From Sphingomonas parapaucimobilis NBRC 15100 (GTDB taxonomy: Bacteria > Pseudomonadota > Alphaproteobacteria > Sphingomonadales > Sphingomonadaceae): DNA of 53,301 nt. Positions 18,828-29,748 of this stretch are shown here, piece by piece. The translations under genes and the position numbers were made by a program. Each line of letters begins with the position of its first letter. Within the stretch, counting starts at the first letter, position 1. The DNA lies in contig NZ_BBPI01000007.1 in NCBI RefSeq assembly GCF_000787715.1, positions 1 through 53,301 on the forward strand, read 5' to 3'. A model generated the notes under the pieces. It was not told the DNA's origin, did not search any database, and worked only from the letters and a program-made list of their open reading frames with translations.

Positions 18828-20462
18828 TTAGCCCTCGATCAACAGGACGTCGACGATCGGCTTCTTGCCGGTCCACCGCGTCGCGACCTTGCGCACCGAC
18901 AGGCGAATGTCTTCGCGCAGCTTGTCGGTCGCACGGCGCGGGCCGTCCACCGCCTTGGCCGCAGCCGCCACCGCCTCGGCGATGAAGGCATCGCGTTCGT
19001 CCTCGACGGGCACACCCTGCACGCGAACCTGCGGGCTGCCGACCAGCCGCCCCTTGGCGACCGCGACGCCGACCGAAATCTGGCCGTTGATCGCCAGCTT
19101 GCGCCGCTCGTTCATCGTCGAGCCGTCCGACGGCAGGATGACGTCGCCGTCGAGCACCAGCCGTCCGACCGGCACATTGCCGATCTTGGTGGCATTGCCG
19201 GGCAGCAGGCGGACCATGTCGCCATCCGACTGGACGATGGTCTGCGGCACGCCCTGCGTCGTGGCGAAGCGGGCATGTTCCATCATGTGGCGCATCTCGC
19301 CATGCACCGGCATCAGCGTGCGGGGGCGCAGCCATTTGTACATCTGGGCCAGTTCGGGCTGGCCGGGATGGCCCGAGACATGGACATGCGCCTGCCGCTC
19401 GGTGACCATGCGGACGCCCTTGCCCGCCAGGATGTTCTGGATACGGCCGACCGCCGTCTCGTTGCCCGGAATCTGGCGCGCCGAGAAGATCACGGTATCG
19501 CCGGTGTCGAGCCGGATCGTATGGCTGCCCTCGGCGATGCGCGACAGCGCCGCACGCGGTTCGCCCTGTCCGCCGGTGGCGACGATCAGGACGCGGTCCT
19601 TGGGCAGGCGCATCGCGGTCTCGGGATCCACCGTCTCCGGGAAACCCTTGAAGTACCCACAGGCCTTGCCGACCTTCAGGATCCGGTCGAGCGAACGGCC
19701 GGTGACGCACAGCTTGCGCCCCGTCTCCTTGGCGACCTCGCCCAGCGTCACCAGACGCGCGGCGTTGGAGGCGAAGGTGGTGACGACGACGCGGCCCTTG
19801 GCCTTGGCGACCGTCTCGGCGATGCCGGGACGAACGCTCGCTTCCGAGCCCGAAGCTTCGGTGTTGAAGGCGTTGGTGGAGTCGCACACCAGCACGTCGA
19901 CGCCCATGTCGCCGATCGACGCCAGCTGCGCCGGGGTAGCGGGCTTGCCGATGACCGGCGTCTGGTCGAGCTTCCAGTCGCCGGTGTGGAAGACACGGCC
20001 CACAGCCGTTTCGATCAGCAGCGCATTGGCCTCGGGGATCGAGTGCGACAGCGGCACGAAGGTGAAGTCGAACGGGCCGACCTCGAACGTCTTGCCCGTC
20101 TCCATCACGCGCAGCTTGACGCGGTTGGCGCTGCCCTCTTCCTCCAGCTTGCCGCGAACGAGGCCCGCAGTGAAGGCGGTGGCATAGATGGGCACGCCCA
20201 GGTCTTCGGCCAGATAGGGCAGCGCACCGATATGGTCTTCGTGACCATGGGTCAGCACGATGCCGACCAGATCGTCCAGCCGGTCCTCGATGAAGCTCAG
20301 GTCCGGCAGGATCACGTCGATGCCGGGATAGGCCGGATCGGCGAAGGTGATGCCGCAATCGACCATCACCCACTTACCTTCGGTGCCGTACAGGTTCACG
20401 TTCATGCCGATTTCGCCCGATCCACCGAGCGCGCAGAACAGCAATTCTTTCTTGGGAGTCAT
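18828..20462 (-). CDS. rnj: Ribonuclease J
   Basis: 544 residues. A metallo-beta-lactamase/beta-CASP nuclease that degrades and matures RNA by 5' to 3' exo- and endonucleolytic cleavage. The zinc motif HGHEDH is at 72-77 (VLTHGHEDHIGALPYL). Other metal or CASP motifs are SIPEANAL, FHTGDWKLD, VCDSTNAF and the late HVSGHPGQPEL. The C-terminal domain (about 450-544) is present. It follows coaX after 136 bases that hold a weak 6-bp hairpin (20488-20502) and otherwise nothing I recognise. Confidence 0.95.
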   Translation of the reverse strand: MTPKKELLFCALGGSGEIGMNVNLYGTEGKWVMVDCGITFADPAYPGIDVILPDLSFIEDRLDDLVGIVLTHGHEDHIGALPYLAEDLGVPIYATAFTAGLVRGKLEEEGSANRVKLRVMETGKTFEVGPFDFTFVPLSHSIPEANALLIETAVGRVFHTGDWKLDQTPVIGKPATPAQLASIGDMGVDVLVCDSTNAFNTEASGSEASVRPGIAETVAKAKGRVVVTTFASNAARLVTLGEVAKETGRKLCVTGRSLDRILKVGKACGYFKGFPETVDPETAMRLPKDRVLIVATGGQGEPRAALSRIAEGSHTIRLDTGDTVIFSARQIPGNETAVGRIQNILAGKGVRMVTERQAHVHVSGHPGQPELAQMYKWLRPRTLMPVHGEMRHMMEHARFATTQGVPQTIVQSDGDMVRLLPGNATKIGNVPVGRLVLDGDVILPSDGSTMNERRKLAINGQISVGVAVAKGRLVGSPQVRVQGVPVEDERDAFIAEAVAAAAKAVDGPRRATDKLREDIRLSVRKVATRWTGKKPIVDVLLIEG

Positions 20463-20598
20463 TCACTTCCTGACAATGGACGCCCACCCCGCTGAAAGCG
20501 GGTTCGGGGCGATAGGGATGCGCCGGTCAGGGCGCGGTCATTTCTTCGCGGACCTTCGCGCCCAGCGGTATCTCGCGGGCTGCATGGTCCGAAACTCG

Positions 20599-21378
20599 TC
20601 ACCTGATATGGGCGCGTTCCCACAGGATCGCCAGCCCCTGAATGGTCAGATCGGGTTCGATATGATCGAAAACATCGGTATGGGGGGCCAAAAGCGCGGC
20701 CAGCCCGCCGGTCGCCAGCACCTTGACCGGCCGCCCGACCTCGGCCTTCAACCGCGCGACCAGCCCCTCGATCATCGCGACATAGCCCCAGAAGATGCCG
20801 ATATGCATCTGGTCGACCGTGTTGCGGCCGATCACGCTGCGGCTCTCCGGCGCCTCGATGGCGATGCGCGGCAGCTTGGCGGCGGCAGTCACCAGCGCGT
20901 CGAGCGACAGGTTGATGCCCGGCGCAATGATCCCACCCTTATACGCGCCTTGATAGTCGCTGATGTCGAACGTCGTCGCAGTGCCGAAGTCGATGGTGAT
21001 CAGGTCACCGGGATAGAGTTCATGCGCCGCGATCGTGTTGACCGCCCGGTCCGCGCCCAGCGAGGCGGGTTCGTCGACGTCGATCGCGATACCCCACTCG
21101 ACCGGCGCGCGACCCGCAATCAAGGGATCGACCTTGAAATATTTCTGCGCCAGCACCTGAAGATTGTGCAGCGCACGCGGCACGACGGTGGCGATGATGA
21201 CCCCGGTCACATCCTCACGCGCATAGCCCTCCAGCGCCAGCAGCTGGCTGAGCCATACCGCATATTCGTCACCGGTGCGGCGCGGATCGGTGGCGATCCG
21301 CCAGCGGCCCTTGATCGTCCGCCCTTCGAGCAGCGCAAAGACCACGTTCGTGTTCCCGGCATCGATCGCAAGCAGCAT
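20599..21378 (-). CDS. coaX: Type III pantothenate kinase
   Basis: 259 residues. Phosphorylates pantothenate in the first step of coenzyme A synthesis. The ASKHA-fold phosphate loop [12 protein letters not shown] opens the protein. The catalytic-region signatures [11 protein letters not shown] and [12 protein letters not shown] follow, and the [15 protein letters not shown] segment is clear. Type III enzymes are not feedback-inhibited by CoA and use a monovalent cation. It starts 9 bases after the birA stop. Confidence 0.95.
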   Translation of the reverse strand: MLLAIDAGNTNVVFALLEGRTIKGRWRIATDPRRTGDEYAVWLSQLLALEGYAREDVTGVIIATVVPRALHNLQVLAQKYFKVDPLIAGRAPVEWGIAIDVDEPASLGADRAVNTIAAHELYPGDLITIDFGTATTFDISDYQGAYKGGIIAPGINLSLDALVTAAAKLPRIAIEAPESRSVIGRNTVDQMHIGIFWGYVAMIEGLVARLKAEVGRPVKVLATGGLAALLAPHTDVFDHIEPDLTIQGLAILWERAHIR

Positions 21379-21387
21379 GGGCGTCCT

Positions 21388-22104
21388 TCAGATCAGGAAA
21401 ATATCGCCGGCATGGATGACATGGCAAGAGCCGTCCGCCAAGCTGAGCCTGAGAGCGCCGTCGCTCGCCAAGCCGTCAAAGGCGCCGGTCAGCGCCTGCC
21501 CGTCCGGCAGTCTGGCGGTCAGCGCGGTGCCGCGCGGATGCGCCCGGGCCTCCCAGCGCGTGATGATCGCCGACAGCCCCTGCTCCCGCCAGATCGCGAG
21601 CCAACGGGTCATCGCATCGGCGAGCAGCGCCTGCATCGTCTGGGGCGAGACAGTGACGCCATGATCGCCAAGCGCGGTCGTGGCGCGGTCGGATAGGTCC
21701 GGGGCCGACGCCAGGTTGATCCCCATGCCGATGACGACCGCATCACCCGTACGCTCCAACAAGATGCCCGACAATTTGGCGCCGTCGATCAACAGATCGT
21801 TCGGCCATTTCAGCACAAGACGCGTGCCGATATCGGGAAGACAGGCCCGAACCGCGTCCTCGATCGCCACGGCGGCGACCAGCGCCAGCGTGGCCGCCAT
21901 CGGATCACCGGGGCGCAGGCGGACCAGCGTCGATCCGTAATAATTTCCGGGGGGCGAGGACCATTCCCGCCCCTGGCGTCCGCGCCCCGCCCTCTGGCGG
22001 TCGGCGCGGAGCCAGAGGCCGTCCCAATGACCGTCTACGCCACCCGCCTCGGCAAGCTGGCGAAGATCGGCATTGGTCGATCCCGTTTCCGGGACGTGCA
22101 GCAA
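21388..22104 (-). CDS. birA: Biotin--[acetyl-CoA carboxylase] ligase
   Basis: 238 residues. Attaches biotin to the carboxyl carrier protein. The biotinyl-AMP loop GRGRQGREWSSPPG is at 40-53, and LKWPNDLLIDGAKLSGILLE and GMGINL are present. There is no N-terminal helix-turn-helix, so it is a class I ligase without repressor function. It follows nuoN by 5 bases, the usual alphaproteobacterial arrangement. Confidence 0.94.
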   Translation of the reverse strand: MLHVPETGSTNADLRQLAEAGGVDGHWDGLWLRADRQRAGRGRQGREWSSPPGNYYGSTLVRLRPGDPMAATLALVAAVAIEDAVRACLPDIGTRLVLKWPNDLLIDGAKLSGILLERTGDAVVIGMGINLASAPDLSDRATTALGDHGVTVSPQTMQALLADAMTRWLAIWREQGLSAIITRWEARAHPRGTALTARLPDGQALTGAFDGLASDGALRLSLADGSCHVIHAGDIFLI

Positions 22105-22109
22105 TCGGC

Positions 22110-23573
22110 TCAGAACAGCGCCCGTGCGGCCGCCAGCGACCAGGCGCCCAGCAGCGGGATCGCCAGATAGCCGACCGGCGAGACGAACAGCGCGGACAGC
22201 GCGATCAGCCCGCTCTCCACCGGCTCCATCTCGGCATTGGCCCAGGCACCGGCGGGTTCATCGAAGAACATCGTCTTGATGATACGCAGGTAATAATAGG
22301 CACCAATCACCGAAGCGACGACACCGATCACCGCCAGCGGGAACAGCCCCGCCGCGACCGCCGCATTGAACACCGCGAACTTGGCGTAGAAGCCGAGCAG
22401 CGGCGGGATACCCGCGACCGAGAACATGAAGAAGGCCATCGCCCAGGCCAGCGCCGGACGCGTACGCGACAGGCCCGACAGGCTGGCGATCGACTCCAGC
22501 GGATTGCCGTTCTCGTCGCGCATGCGGATGACGATCAGGAACGCACCCAGCGTCATGATGACATAGATGGTCAGATAGGTCAGCACCGCCGCGACACCCT
22601 GCGCCGTCCCCGCCGCCAGACCGATCAGGGCAAAGCCCACATTGTTGATCGACGAGTAAGCGAGCAGCCGCTTGATGTTGGTCTGGCCGATGGCCGCGAC
22701 CGCACCCAGGATGATCGACGCGAGGGCCGCGAAGGTCACGATCTGCTGCCACTGCTGCGCGGCCGAGCCCATCGCCTCGACCGCGACACGCACCGCCAGC
22801 GCCATCGCCGCGACCTTGGGGGCCGAGGCGAAGAAGGCCGTCACCGGGGTCGGCGCGCCTTCATAGACGTCCGGCGTCCACATGTGGAACGGCACCGCCG
22901 ACATCTTGAACGCCAGGCCAGCGAAGACGAACACCAGGCCGAACATCAGGCCCAGCGAACGCGTGCCCGCGGCCGCATCGCGACCATAGGCCAAGGCGAT
23001 CTGGGCAAAGTCGGTCGATCCCGAGAAGCCATAGACCAGCGAGATGCCGTAAAGCAGGATGCCCGAGGCGAGCGCGCCGAGGACGAAATACTTCAGGCCC
23101 GCTTCGGCCGAACGACCGTCGCGGCGCATGAAGCTCGCCAGCACATAGGCCGACAGGCTCTGCAGTTCGAGACCGACATAGAGGGTCAGCAGATCGCCCG
23201 CCGACACCATCATGCCCATGCCGACCGAGGAGAGCAGCATGAGGATCGGATATTCGGGCCGCAGATCCTCACCCGGCGAGCGGGCGAAGAAACGCGGCGC
23301 CATGATGATCGCCACCGCGGTCGCCAGATAGATCAGGACCTTGGCGAAACCGGCAAAGGCATCAGCGCGGTACAGGCCACCAAAGGCGAGCCCGCCGGTG
23401 GTCGACGGACCGGCGAGTGCGACCATCGCCCCCGCCAGCACGAACACCGCCGCGATCGAGATGCCACGCGTGGCGTTCGTCCCGCCCCAGGCGGCGACGA
23501 GCATCAGCGCGATCGCGCCGAGGGTCAGCACCAGCTCGGGCAGAACCATCAAAAGGTTGAACGAATAGCTCAT
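22110..23573 (-). CDS. nuoN: NADH-quinone oxidoreductase subunit N
   Basis: 487 residues, about 14 membrane helices, an antiporter-like proton-pumping subunit of complex I. The conserved Lys/Glu channel segments lie in LGLELQSLSAYVLASF, KYFVLGALASGILLYG and LLAYSSINNVGFALIG. Its start overlaps the nuoM stop by 1 base (TGATG). Confidence 0.96.
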   Translation of the reverse strand: MSYSFNLLMVLPELVLTLGAIALMLVAAWGGTNATRGISIAAVFVLAGAMVALAGPSTTGGLAFGGLYRADAFAGFAKVLIYLATAVAIIMAPRFFARSPGEDLRPEYPILMLLSSVGMGMMVSAGDLLTLYVGLELQSLSAYVLASFMRRDGRSAEAGLKYFVLGALASGILLYGISLVYGFSGSTDFAQIALAYGRDAAAGTRSLGLMFGLVFVFAGLAFKMSAVPFHMWTPDVYEGAPTPVTAFFASAPKVAAMALAVRVAVEAMGSAAQQWQQIVTFAALASIILGAVAAIGQTNIKRLLAYSSINNVGFALIGLAAGTAQGVAAVLTYLTIYVIMTLGAFLIVIRMRDENGNPLESIASLSGLSRTRPALAWAMAFFMFSVAGIPPLLGFYAKFAVFNAAVAAGLFPLAVIGVVASVIGAYYYLRIIKTMFFDEPAGAWANAEMEPVESGLIALSALFVSPVGYLAIPLLGAWSLAAARALF

Positions 23574-25126
23574 CAGTGCGCCTCCCCGTGCGCAGCTTGG
23601 TGCTCAGGGGCATGGGTTGCGGCCAGCGCAGGGTTCCCGGCGGTGGGACGGCTGTCCGAACCCGGGTTCGCACGATCGATCCGCTGGAGCAGGATCGCCA
23701 CGTCCTTGCGCATCGGTGCGAGGAAGCTTTCCGGGTACACGCCCATCCACAGCGTCACCGCCGCGATCGGCGCGAGCAGCCACAGCTCACGGCTCGACAG
23801 GTCGGGCATTGCCGCGACCTCGTCCGACTTGATCTCGCCATAGGCGACCCGCCGGTAGAGATAGAGCATATAGGCCGCGCCCAGGATGATGCCCGTGGTG
23901 CAGAGCAACGCCGTCCAGGTCGATACCTGATAGGTGCCCATCAGCGACAGGAACTCGGCGACAAAGCCGCTGGTGCCCGGCAGACCGATCGACGCCATGG
24001 TAAAGAACAGGAACAGCACCGCATATTTCGGCATGTTGATCGACAGCCCGCCGTAGCGCGCGATCTCGCGGGTGTGCAGCCGGTCATAGATGACGCCGAC
24101 GCACAGGAAGAGGGCGCCCGACACCAGGCCGTGGCTGAGCATCATGATCATCGCGCCTTCGATGCCCTGCTGGTTGAAGGCATAGAGGCCGATGGTCACG
24201 ATCGCCATGTGCGCGACAGACGAATAGGCGATCAGCTTCTTCATGTCGGACTGCGCCAGCGCTACCAGCGAGGCATAGATCACCGCCACCGCCGAGAGCG
24301 CGAAGATCAGCCAGGTCAGCTGTCCGCTCGCCTCCGGGAACATCGGCAGCAGGAAGCGCAGGAAGCCATAGCCACCGAGCTTCAGCAGCACGCCCGCCAG
24401 GATGACCGAACCCGCCGTCGGCGCCTGTACGTGCGCGTCGGGAAGCCAGGTGTGGACCGGCCACATCGGCATCTTCACCGCGAACGAGGCGAAGAAGGCG
24501 ATCCACAGCCAGGTCTGCACCGAGGCCGGGAAGTCATACGCCAGCAGCACCGGGATCGAGGTCGTGCCCGCCGTGCGCGCCATATACAGCATCGCGACGA
24601 ACATAAGCAGCGAGCCGAGCAGCGTGTACAGGAAGAACTTGTACGACGCGTAGATGCGGTTCGCCCCGCCCCAGATACCGATGATCAAATACATCGGGAT
24701 CAGGCCGGCTTCGAAGAAGACGTAGAAGAGGAACAGGTCCTGCGCCGCGAAGGTGCCGATCATCAGCACCTCGGTGAACAGGAAAAGGCCCATATATTCG
24801 GGCACCCGCTTGTCGATCGCGCGCCAGCTGGCGCCGATGCAGATCGGCATCAGGAACACGCTGAGCATGATCAGCAGCAGCGCGAAGCCGTCGATGCCGA
24901 GCGACCAGCCGAACGGGCCGAAGATGCCCGGGGCATGTTCGACGAACTGCCACTGGGCACCACCCACGTCGAACTGCGTCCAGAGCAGGATGCCCAGGGC
25001 GAAGTCGATCAGCGTGGCGGCGAGCGCCAGCAGGCGTGCCCCCTGCGCGGTGAGGAAAAGGCAGGCGATCGCGGCAACAGCCGGGACCGCCAGCATGACG
25101 GAGAGGATCGGGAAGCCCTGCATCAC
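23573..25126 (-). CDS. nuoM: NADH-quinone oxidoreductase subunit M
   Basis: 517 residues, about 14 membrane helices, antiporter-like subunit. Motifs: FFEAGLIPMYLIIGIWGG with the key Glu, SFAVKMPMWPVHTWLPDAH with the key Lys, and KKLIAYSSVAHM. The C-terminal ~35 residues are soluble and Ala/His/Glu-rich. The start is 4 bases downstream of the nuoL stop. Confidence 0.96.
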   Translation of the reverse strand: MMQGFPILSVMLAVPAVAAIACLFLTAQGARLLALAATLIDFALGILLWTQFDVGGAQWQFVEHAPGIFGPFGWSLGIDGFALLLIMLSVFLMPICIGASWRAIDKRVPEYMGLFLFTEVLMIGTFAAQDLFLFYVFFEAGLIPMYLIIGIWGGANRIYASYKFFLYTLLGSLLMFVAMLYMARTAGTTSIPVLLAYDFPASVQTWLWIAFFASFAVKMPMWPVHTWLPDAHVQAPTAGSVILAGVLLKLGGYGFLRFLLPMFPEASGQLTWLIFALSAVAVIYASLVALAQSDMKKLIAYSSVAHMAIVTIGLYAFNQQGIEGAMIMMLSHGLVSGALFLCVGVIYDRLHTREIARYGGLSINMPKYAVLFLFFTMASIGLPGTSGFVAEFLSLMGTYQVSTWTALLCTTGIILGAAYMLYLYRRVAYGEIKSDEVAAMPDLSSRELWLLAPIAAVTLWMGVYPESFLAPMRKDVAILLQRIDRANPGSDSRPTAGNPALAATHAPEHQAAHGEAH

Positions 25127-25130
25127 GCGA

Positions 25131-27239
25131 TCAACCCAAAATGGCCCAGGTGACGGCCGCGGTCAGGCCGATCAACATGACGAAGGCATAGCTGTAGAGG
25201 TATCCCGTCTGGAAGCGCGCCGCACCCTTGCTGCCGAGCTGGACGAGCCAGGCGACACCGTTGGGACCGAAGCGGTCGATCGTCTTCTCGTCGCCACGGT
25301 GCCACAGGAACCGGCCGATCGCGAAAGCGGGGCGCACGAAGAGGAAATGGTAGATCTCGTCGAAATACCATTTGTTGAGGAGGAAGCGGTACAGGATGCG
25401 GAACTGGTCCGCGAACTTGGCCGGGAACTCCGGGGCGCGGATATAGGTCAGATACGCGGTCAGCAGACCGAGCAGCATCACCACCGTCGCCGACAGCTTC
25501 ACCCACACCGGCACACCGTGCATCGAGTGCATGAGGTGCTCGTTGAAGGCAATCGCGCCCTTCCAATAGCTCTCGCCCGACTCCGGCTCGATGAACCAGC
25601 CGTGGAAGACGAAGCCCGCCGCGATCGCGCCGATCGACAGGACGATCAGCGGGATCAGCATGACCAGCGGGCTTTCATGCGGATGATAGCCGCCGGTGCC
25701 TTCCGGCACATCGTCGTGACCTGCGCCATGGACGTGCGGCTCGTGACCGGCATCTTCCGAATGCGCGTCGTTGTGATGCGCATCATGAGCAGCCCCGTGC
25801 GCATGATCGTCATGGCCGTGGCCATGCTCGTCATGGATCGCGTGCTGGATATGCTCCGACCCGGTCCAGCGCGGCTTGCCCCAGAAGGTCAGGAACATCA
25901 GACGCCACGAATAGAAGCTGGTCAGCAGCGCGGCGATCACGCCCGCCCAGAAGGCAAAGCCCGAACCACCCGCATAGGCCACTTCGATGATCGCGTCCTT
26001 CGAGTGGAAGCCCGCGAAACCGAACGCCATCGGATTGCCGAACAGAGCCGGGATACCGACGCCGGTGATCGCCAGCGTACCCATCATCATTGCCCAGAAG
26101 GTGAGCGGGATGTGGCGCCGCAGGCCGCCATAATAACGCATGTCCTGCTCATGGTGCATCGCATGGATGACCGAACCGGCACCGAGGAACAGCAGCGCTT
26201 TGAAGAAGGCGTGGGTGAACAGGTGGAACATCGCCGCGCCATACGCGCCGACACCGGCCGCGAAGAACATATAGCCGAGCTGCGAACAGGTCGAATAGGC
26301 GATGACGCGCTTGATGTCGGTCTGCACCGTGCCGACGGTCGCCGCGAAGAAGCAGGTGCAGGCCCCGATCACGGTGATGACGCCCAGCGCCGTCGGCGAG
26401 GTTTCGAACATCGGCGACAGGCGGCACACCATGAACACGCCCGCGGTCACCATGGTCGCCGCGTGGATCAGCGCCGACACCGGGGTCGGGCCTTCCATCG
26501 CGTCCGGCAGCCAGGTGTGAAGACCCAGCTGCGCCGACTTGCCCATCGCACCGACGAACAGCAGCAGGCAGAGCACGGTCATCGTGTCGAAACGGTATCC
26601 GAGGAAGCCGATGGTCGACCCCGCCATGCCGGGGGCCGCCGCCAGGATCGCCGGGATCGAGACGGTGCCGAACACCAGATAGGTGCCGAAGATACCGAGC
26701 ATGAAGCCGAGATCGCCGACGCGGTTGACCACGAACGCCTTGATCGCGGCCGCATTGGCCGAAGGCTTGCGGAACCAGAAGCCGATCAGCAGGTAGGACG
26801 CGAGACCCACGCCTTCCCAGCCGAAGAACATCTGGACCAGATTGTCCGCCGTCACGAGCATCAGCATCGCGAAGGTGAAGAGGCAGAGATAGGCGAAGAA
26901 GCGCGGCTGGTCCGGCTCCTCGCTCATATAGCCCCAGCTATACAGGTGAACGAGCGCCGAGACGCTGGTGATAACCACCAGCATGATCGCAGTCAGCGAG
27001 TCGACGCGCAGCGCCCAGTCGACCGACATGGTGCCGCTGGTGATCCAGTGGAGCACCGGCGTCACCGTCGCGACGTTATGCCCCGACAGATAGCCGATGA
27101 AGATCGGCCATGAGAGGGCACAGGAAATGAACAGCGCGCCGGTCGTGACGACCTTGGCGGGCACGTTCCCGATGGCCTTGTTGCCGAACCCCGCAATGGC
27201 GGCGGCCAGCAACGGCAGGAAGACGATAGCGAGGATCAA
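25131..27239 (-). CDS. nuoL: NADH-quinone oxidoreductase subunit L, with histidine-rich insert
   Basis: 702 residues, longer than the ~610 usual. It is the distal proton-pumping subunit with a long lateral helix. Motifs: [49 protein letters not shown] (in parts) and [13 protein letters not shown]. Between about residues 460 and 520 there is a soluble insert with about 18 histidines in ~60 residues, plus many Asp (for example [18 protein letters not shown]). This may bind metal ions, or it may be a lineage-specific loop. It separates the last antiporter helices from the lateral-helix part. Confidence 0.96.
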   Translation of the reverse strand: MILAIVFLPLLAAAIAGFGNKAIGNVPAKVVTTGALFISCALSWPIFIGYLSGHNVATVTPVLHWITSGTMSVDWALRVDSLTAIMLVVITSVSALVHLYSWGYMSEEPDQPRFFAYLCLFTFAMLMLVTADNLVQMFFGWEGVGLASYLLIGFWFRKPSANAAAIKAFVVNRVGDLGFMLGIFGTYLVFGTVSIPAILAAAPGMAGSTIGFLGYRFDTMTVLCLLLFVGAMGKSAQLGLHTWLPDAMEGPTPVSALIHAATMVTAGVFMVCRLSPMFETSPTALGVITVIGACTCFFAATVGTVQTDIKRVIAYSTCSQLGYMFFAAGVGAYGAAMFHLFTHAFFKALLFLGAGSVIHAMHHEQDMRYYGGLRRHIPLTFWAMMMGTLAITGVGIPALFGNPMAFGFAGFHSKDAIIEVAYAGGSGFAFWAGVIAALLTSFYSWRLMFLTFWGKPRWTGSEHIQHAIHDEHGHGHDDHAHGAAHDAHHNDAHSEDAGHEPHVHGAGHDDVPEGTGGYHPHESPLVMLIPLIVLSIGAIAAGFVFHGWFIEPESGESYWKGAIAFNEHLMHSMHGVPVWVKLSATVVMLLGLLTAYLTYIRAPEFPAKFADQFRILYRFLLNKWYFDEIYHFLFVRPAFAIGRFLWHRGDEKTIDRFGPNGVAWLVQLGSKGAARFQTGYLYSYAFVMLIGLTAAVTWAILG

Positions 27240-27244
27240 CCCGA

Positions 27245-27553
27245 TTACCCCTTCATCCGGTTGACGTCGTCGACCGCGATGGTGCCGCGGCCACGGAAAT
27301 AGATGACCAGGATCGCCAGACCGATCGCCGATTCACCGGCGGCCACGGTCAGCACGAACATGGCGAAGACCTGACCCACCAGATCCTGAAGCGCGGCCGA
27401 GAAGGCGACGAGGTTCAGGTTCACGGCGAGCAGAATGAGTTCGATCGCCATGAGGATGACGATCAGGTTCTTCCGATTGAGGAAGATACCCAGCACCCCC
27501 ATGGTGAACAGGATCGCCGCGACGACCAGATAATGGACGAGACCGATCGTCAC
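27245..27553 (-). CDS. nuoK: NADH-quinone oxidoreductase subunit K
   Basis: 102 residues with three membrane helices, the normal size. The two conserved glutamates sit in [13 protein letters not shown] and in the helix 3 segment [15 protein letters not shown]. It is part of the proton path near the quinone site. It overlaps nuoJ by 4 bases. Confidence 0.96.
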   Translation of the reverse strand: MTIGLVHYLVVAAILFTMGVLGIFLNRKNLIVILMAIELILLAVNLNLVAFSAALQDLVGQVFAMFVLTVAAGESAIGLAILVIYFRGRGTIAVDDVNRMKG

Positions 27554-28161
27554 AGTTCCACCCCCTGCCCGATGGGCTGATTGATGTTGCGGATCGCCTC
27601 ATGCGGCTGTCGCGCATTCTGCTTGGCGATGTTCTGCGGACGGACGCCGCCGCGCTTGCGATGGGTGAGCACGATCGCGCCGATCATCGCGACGAGCAGG
27701 ACCAGGCCCGCCCCCTCGAAGATGAACAGATAGCGCGTGTACAGCAGGTTGCCGATCGCCTGGATGTTCGACACCTCCGGCGCGATGGGGGCCGCGCGGG
27801 CCGCCAGTTGCACGCCGCCCACGCTCCACGCCTGGAACGCGATGATGACCTCGGCCAGCAGCGCCACCGCCAGGGCCAGGCCCAGCGGCAGGTAGCGCGC
27901 AAAGCCCGCCCGCATCGCCGCGACCTCGATATCGAGCATCATGACGACGAAGAGGAACAGCACCGCGACCGCGCCCACATACACGATGACGAGCAGCATC
28001 GCGATGAACTCGGCCCCGCACAGCACCATGAGGCCCGCAGCGTTGAAGAACGCCAGGATCAGCCACATGACCGAGTGCACCGGATTGCGCGACGCGATCG
28101 TGAGCCCTGCGGACACGATCACCACGGTCGCGAAAATATAGAAGGCGATAGCCTGTATCAC
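27550..28161 (-). CDS. nuoJ: NADH-quinone oxidoreductase subunit J
   Basis: 203 residues with five membrane helices. The conserved helix 3 segment [19 protein letters not shown], which moves during the coupling cycle, is present. The C-terminal ~35 residues are polar. It lies 49 bases after nuoI, the largest gap inside the nuo cluster. Confidence 0.95.
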   Translation of the reverse strand: MIQAIAFYIFATVVIVSAGLTIASRNPVHSVMWLILAFFNAAGLMVLCGAEFIAMLLVIVYVGAVAVLFLFVVMMLDIEVAAMRAGFARYLPLGLALAVALLAEVIIAFQAWSVGGVQLAARAAPIAPEVSNIQAIGNLLYTRYLFIFEGAGLVLLVAMIGAIVLTHRKRGGVRPQNIAKQNARQPHEAIRNINQPIGQGVEL

Positions 28162-28210
28162 TGCCTGTCAGGCCCCTTTTCTGTCCGCCCCGAACCGTTG
28201 GTCGCGGGCT

Positions 28211-28696
28211 TTAACGGTACGGCGCATCGGCGGCAAGGTTCGCCGCGATCGCGCTTTCCCAGCGGTCACCGTTATCGAGCAACTTCGACTTGTCGTAGAT
28301 CAGCTCTTCGCGGGTCTCGGTCGAAAATTCGAAGTTCGGACCCTCGACGATCGCATCGACCGGGCACGCCTCCTGGCACAGCCCGCAATAGATGCACTTG
28401 GTCATGTCGATGTCATAGCGCGTCGTGCGGCGGCTGCCGTCGTCGCGGGGTTCCGCCTCGATCGTGATCGCCTGGGCGGGGCAGATCGCCTCGCACAGCT
28501 TGCACGCGATGCACCGCTCCTCGCCATTGGGATAGCGACGCAGCGCGTGCTCGCCCCGGAAGCGCGGAGAGATGGGGTTCTTCTCGAACGGATAGTTGAT
28601 CGTCGCCTTCGGCTTGAAGAAGTAGCGAAGGGTCAGCGCATGGCCCTTCACGAACTCCCACAGCGTAAAAGCCTTGACGTACTGAGCGACGCTCAT
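28211..28696 (-). CDS. nuoI: NADH-quinone oxidoreductase subunit I
   Basis: 161 residues from the ATG overlapping the nuoH stop (ATGA). The peripheral-arm subunit carries two 4Fe-4S clusters (N6a/N6b): [16 protein letters not shown] and [16 protein letters not shown]. These pass electrons to NuoB. The N-terminal amphipathic segment ([20 protein letters not shown]) anchors it to the membrane domain. Confidence 0.96.
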   Translation of the reverse strand: MSVAQYVKAFTLWEFVKGHALTLRYFFKPKATINYPFEKNPISPRFRGEHALRRYPNGEERCIACKLCEAICPAQAITIEAEPRDDGSRRTTRYDIDMTKCIYCGLCQEACPVDAIVEGPNFEFSTETREELIYDKSKLLDNGDRWESAIAANLAADAPYR

Positions 28697-29748
28697 GCCG
28701 GAACTCCCACGCGCGCATACATCAGCACGCCAGACACCAAGAATACCCAGAACAGCGACACCGGCAGGAACACCTTCCAGCCCAGCCGCATCAGCTGGTC
28801 GTACCGATAGCGCGGTACGGTCGCCTTCACCCAGGAGAAGACGAAGAAGAAGAAGCACATCTTCAGCAGCAGCCAGACGATACCCGGCACGACATAAAGC
28901 GGCGCCCAGTCGAGCGGCGGCAGATAACCGCCCCAGAACAGGATCGCGTTCAGCGCGCACATCAGGATGACGTTGGCATACTCACCCAGCCAGAACAGCG
29001 CGAATGACATCGAGCTATATTCGGTCTGGTAACCCGCGACGAGTTCCGACTCCGCTTCGGTCAGGTCGAACGGCGCACGCTGCGTCTCGGCCAGTGCCGA
29101 GATGAAGAACATGATCGCCATCGGGAACAGCAGCGGGTTCAGGAAAAAGCCGTTGATCGGGGTGTTCAGCACACCCTTCTGCGCCTCGACGATGGCGGTC
29201 AGGTTGAAGCTGCCCGACCACATCACGACCGAGATCAGGATGAAACCGATCGCCACTTCATAGGACACCATCTGCGCGGCGGCACGAAGCGCCGAGTAGA
29301 AGGGATATTTCGAGTTCGACGCCCAGCCCGACAGGATCACGCCGTACACGCCCAGCGACGAGGCGGCGAGGACATAGAGCAGGCCGACATTGATGTTGGC
29401 GACGACCACGCCCGGCTGGAACGGCACCACCGCCCAGACGATCAGCGCGACCGTGAAGGTGATGATCGGCGCCAGCAGGAACAACCCGCGATTGGCGGCG
29501 GCCGGAACGATGGTTTCCTGCAGGAAGACCTTCAGACCGTCGGCAAAGGACTGGAGCAGGCCGAAGGGGCCGACCACGTTCGGCCCCCGGCGCAGCGCCA
29601 TCGCCGCCCAGATCTTGCGGTCGACGTAAATGACCATAGCGACCGCCAGCATCAGCGGCAGCGCGATCGCCAGAATCCCGACCAGCGTCGCGATCGTCCA
29701 GGCCCAGCCATAAGGAAGGCCGAGCGTCGTGTTGAAAAACGCGGTCAC
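28693..29748 (-). CDS. nuoH: NADH-quinone oxidoreductase subunit H
   Basis: 351 residues with about 8 membrane helices. It forms the quinone tunnel with NuoB and NuoD. Motifs: [21 protein letters not shown] and [25 protein letters not shown] (in parts), and the C-terminal [16 protein letters not shown]. It overlaps nuoG by 4 bases. Confidence 0.97.
   Translation of the reverse strand: MTAFFNTTLGLPYGWAWTIATLVGILAIALPLMLAVAMVIYVDRKIWAAMALRRGPNVVGPFGLLQSFADGLKVFLQETIVPAAANRGLFLLAPIITFTVALIVWAVVPFQPGVVVANINVGLLYVLAASSLGVYGVILSGWASNSKYPFYSALRAAAQMVSYEVAIGFILISVVMWSGSFNLTAIVEAQKGVLNTPINGFFLNPLLFPMAIMFFISALAETQRAPFDLTEAESELVAGYQTEYSSMSFALFWLGEYANVILMCALNAILFWGGYLPPLDWAPLYVVPGIVWLLLKMCFFFFVFSWVKATVPRYRYDQLMRLGWKVFLPVSLFWVFLVSGVLMYARVGVPA

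Noticed and set aside
18822..20495. Plus-strand ORF of 557 codons opposite the ribonuclease J gene.
   Set aside because: Antisense shadow; no motif, and the minus frame gives a complete RNase J.
24753..27113. Long plus-strand ORF of 786 codons opposite nuoL and nuoM.
   Set aside because: It lies wholly inside real minus-strand genes; its composition (Arg/Asp/His runs) is that of an antisense shadow in high-GC DNA.
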